DNA of 6,696 bases from Ruminococcaceae bacterium UBA1865 (lineage in GTDB: Bacteria; Bacillota; Clostridia; Oscillospirales; Acutalibacteraceae), in contig DDHX01000062.1 of assembly GCA_002338255.1 (NCBI GenBank), positions 133,207 to 139,902 on the forward strand, read 5' to 3'. This document shows, in pieces, positions 5,901 to 6,696 of this stretch (its first letter is position 1; each line of letters begins with the position of its first letter). The translations under genes were made by a program, and so were the position numbers. The notes under the pieces were generated by a model, which saw nothing but the letters and a program-made list of their open reading frames with translations, was not told the origin of the DNA and did no database searches.

Positions 5901-5939
5901 CGCTATAACAAATTGGGATTAGGTCCTCCATACTGTGCG
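5901..5939. other. cotJC-element junction at the cotJC start side (att hybrid site)
   Basis: On the minus strand cotJC sequence CACAGTATGGA (5937-5927) meets the GG core (5926-5925) and then the element arm. The reverse complement of the element arm contains TAACAAATTGGGATTAGGT. This is an inverted copy of the arm at the other junction (TAACAAAATGGAATGTGGT), matching at 15 of these 19 positions. The cotJC arms are also mutually symmetric: CACAGTATGGA here against CACCGTGTGGC from the reverse complement of the other side (8 of 11). Confidence 0.8.
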
Positions 5940-6016
5940 GAAATCAGTTTCGCAAGCGCAGCGTTCGGAGTTGTTATTTTGACAGGGTATTGCAGACGTT
6001 TTTCGTAAATCCACAT
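5903..6016 (-). CDS. cotJC: CotJC N-terminal segment, interrupted after codon 31
   Basis: The frame starts at ATG 6016 with GGAGGCGA about 6 bases before it and overlaps the cotJB stop by one base (TAATG). It encodes MWIYEKRLQYPVKITTPNAA, then LAKLISAQYGGP, the classic CotJC start. After codon 31 the element begins; six foreign codons follow P32 before a TAG at 5903, giving a 37-residue product instead of about 190-200. CotJC is a coat protein related to manganese catalases; this stub carries none of the metal ligands. The next piece of the gene is at 1264-1368, and fusing the two at the shared GG keeps the frame. In Bacillus subtilis the cotJ operon is made in the mother cell under sigma-E; the promoter here is outside the window. 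Alternatively the gene is simply dead, but both parts look undamaged. Confidence 0.93.
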   Translation of the reverse strand: MWIYEKRLQYPVKITTPNAALAKLISAQYGGPNPNLL

Positions 6017-6276
6017 TACTTATCGCCTCCTTGGTCAATCTCCCATGGCCATGGATTGGCAACCCAATCCCAACGGCTGGAGGTCGTACTTGTTAGATGA
6101 AGGGGACCATAGGCCGCTTCATACTTTTCAATCAGGTCGGCTGTTATCTTGCGGTATTCCTCAAGCTTTTGCGCCGCCCTGCAGTCATTTGGATGGGTGT
6201 CTAAGAAAATATGAAGCTCCCACATTGAAAATTGGTAAGAGTTAATTTTTTGCATCAATTTTTCCTGTTCATTCAT
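6016..6276 (-). CDS. cotJB: Spore coat protein CotJB
   Basis: The 86-residue protein matches CotJB along its whole length. It has QKINSYQFSMWELHIFLDTH, then PNDCRAAQKLEEYRK, then KYEAAYGPL, and the tryptophan-rich end RWDWVANPWPWE typical of the family. CotJB is a small inner-coat component made with CotJA and CotJC in the mother cell during sporulation. The ATG at 6276 overlaps the TGA of cotJA by four bases (ATGA) and is preceded by AGAGGTGA. Its stop overlaps the cotJC start by one base. The tight overlaps show one translationally coupled operon. Nothing appears damaged. Confidence 0.95.
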   Translation of the reverse strand: MNEQEKLMQKINSYQFSMWELHIFLDTHPNDCRAAQKLEEYRKITADLIEKYEAAYGPLHLTSTTSSRWDWVANPWPWEIDQGGDK

Positions 6277-6695
6277 TTCCGGTCACCTCTGCCGCGTAAA
6301 AACGGTTTGTCAAGTTCGGGGAATATGGTGCCGCTCTCCATTCCTCTTTCGGGCATATAGACTGTACCAAACTGTTGAAACGGAATATAGGCCATCGCTG
6401 GAACAACTACTGCGGGAAGCGGTGGAGTATTCAGTGCACAAAACGCACCCTCCATCATATCTTTGTTGCTTGCGCCCTGCATGTTGCTCATATTGGGCAT
6501 GCTGCTTGCACCCGCCACGCTGCCCGTGTTAGGCATGCTCATATTGGGCATGCTGCTTGCGCCTGCTACGCTGCCCGTGTTAGGCATGCTCATATTGGGC
6601 ATACTGCTCGTGCCTGCTACGCTGCCCATGTTGGGCATGCTCATATTGGGCATACTGCTCGTGCCTGCTACGCTGCCCATGTTAGGCATGCTCAT
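6273..6695 (-). CDS. cotJA: Spore coat protein CotJA with an N-terminal repeat extension (5' end outside window)
   Basis: The last 50 or so residues are CotJA: MAYIPFQQFGTVYMPERGME, then SGTIFPELDKPFLRGRG. CotJA is normally about 70-80 residues and is a coat component that works with CotJB and CotJC. Here the reading frame carries at least 68 more residues made of four 17-residue units of the type MSMPNMGSVAGTSSMPN, then a short degenerate unit (MSNMQGAS) and the linker NKDMMEGAFCAL. The frame is still open at the window edge, so the true start and the full repeat number are unknown; an in-frame ATG at 6695 is only the first visible Met. The gene overlaps cotJB by four bases. The Met/Pro/Asn/Ser/Gly-rich extension is unusual and probably disordered or surface-exposed. 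Confidence 0.9.
   Translation of the reverse strand: MSMPNMGSVAGTSSMPNMSMPNMGSVAGTSSMPNMSMPNTGSVAGASSMPNMSMPNTGSVAGASSMPNMSNMQGASNKDMMEGAFCALNTPPLPAVVVPAMAYIPFQQFGTVYMPERGMESGTIFPELDKPFLRGRGDRK
6492..6695 (-). repeat. Four tandem 51-bp repeats in cotJA
   Basis: Four in-frame 51-bp units encode MSMPN[MT]GSVAG[TA]SSMPN. The two units nearest the window edge read NMGSVAGTSS and the two nearer the conserved domain read NTGSVAGASS, so pairs have been duplicated or homogenised. The array continues to the window edge and may be longer. Units also contain the shorter internal repeat SMPN. Confidence 0.95.
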
Positions 6696-6696
6696 A

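Larger units (their letters stand above)
1367..5926 (-). mobile_element. 4.56-kb serine-recombinase element inserted in cotJC (skin-like)
   Basis: The boundaries come from three agreeing observations. cotJC homology stops at codon 31 at 5926 and resumes at codon 31 at 1368. Both junctions share a central GG on the minus strand (5926-5925 and 1368-1367). The element arms beside each core are inverted copies of each other (16 of 21 positions). The given span includes both core copies; the net length is 4,558 bp. A large serine recombinase lies at one end. Cargo is a zinc-ribbon membrane protein, a YdcZ-type membrane protein, several small unknowns and an IS-derived palindrome; no phage structural genes are seen. 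Precise excision restores the cotJC frame across the junction. Known parallels are the skin element in sigK and SPbeta in spsM, excised by serine recombinases during sporulation. Whether excision here is developmental is inference. Confidence 0.88.

Noticed and set aside
5903..6016. Sequencing error or simple frameshift as cause of the cotJC stop
   Set aside because: No CotJC sequence follows in any frame up to 5209, while the exact continuation is found at 1264-1368 beside a recombinase gene with symmetric junctions.
6492..6695. Tandem repeats as a CRISPR array
   Set aside because: The 51-bp units are contiguous without unique spacers and encode an in-frame protein repeat joined to CotJA.

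Overview
The window comes from an endospore-forming Firmicute, most likely a member of the Clostridia. It carries a cotJA-cotJB-cotJC spore-coat operon on the minus strand, AGGAGG-type ribosome binding sites, TTG/GTG starts and a clostridial style of small hypothetical proteins. There are no RNA genes and no CRISPR array.

Main result: the third gene of the operon, cotJC (manganese-catalase-like coat protein), is broken into pieces by inserted DNA. Reading the minus strand from right to left, cotJA (6273-6695, running off the window) and cotJB (6016-6276) are intact. cotJC starts normally at 6016 but leaves its family sequence after codon 31 and stops at 5903. The next part of cotJC (codons 31 to 65, containing GEIGASLRYLSQRYTMP and ending DIGTEE) lies about 4.5 kb away at 1264-1368. 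Between the two pieces sits a 4,558-bp element (core to core). It encodes a large serine recombinase (1393-2823) whose 3' end abuts one junction. Recombination between the GG dinucleotides at 5925-5926 and 1367-1368 would rejoin cotJC exactly in frame (SAQYG-GPHGEIGAS). The circle junction produced would be a strongly symmetric serine-recombinase attP. This is the architecture of the sigK skin element, but here in cotJC.

The cotJC homology stops a second time, after GTEE at about 1264. What follows (1-1263) is an AT-rich plus-strand region with a DUF2971-family gene (203-1153), flanked by terminators, and the tail of another gene (1-57). The simplest reading is a second insertion whose far end, and the remaining 3' part of cotJC, lie to the left of the window. 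cotJC would then be a gene in at least three pieces with a central piece of only about 105 bp.

Cargo of the 4.56-kb element, from the cotJC start side: a transcription terminator just inside the junction; a 146-aa hypothetical protein with its own sigma-A-type promoter; a compact inverted repeat that looks like two fused ends of an IS3/IS150-group insertion sequence; a YdcZ/DUF606-type membrane protein; a small DUF6774-like protein; a possible 21-aa peptide; an 84-aa plus-strand unknown; and a zinc-ribbon/membrane/Ser-rich/DUF3862-like protein directly upstream of the recombinase, in the same apparent operon. No phage structural or replication genes are visible. No stretch longer than about 300 bases lacks a gene.
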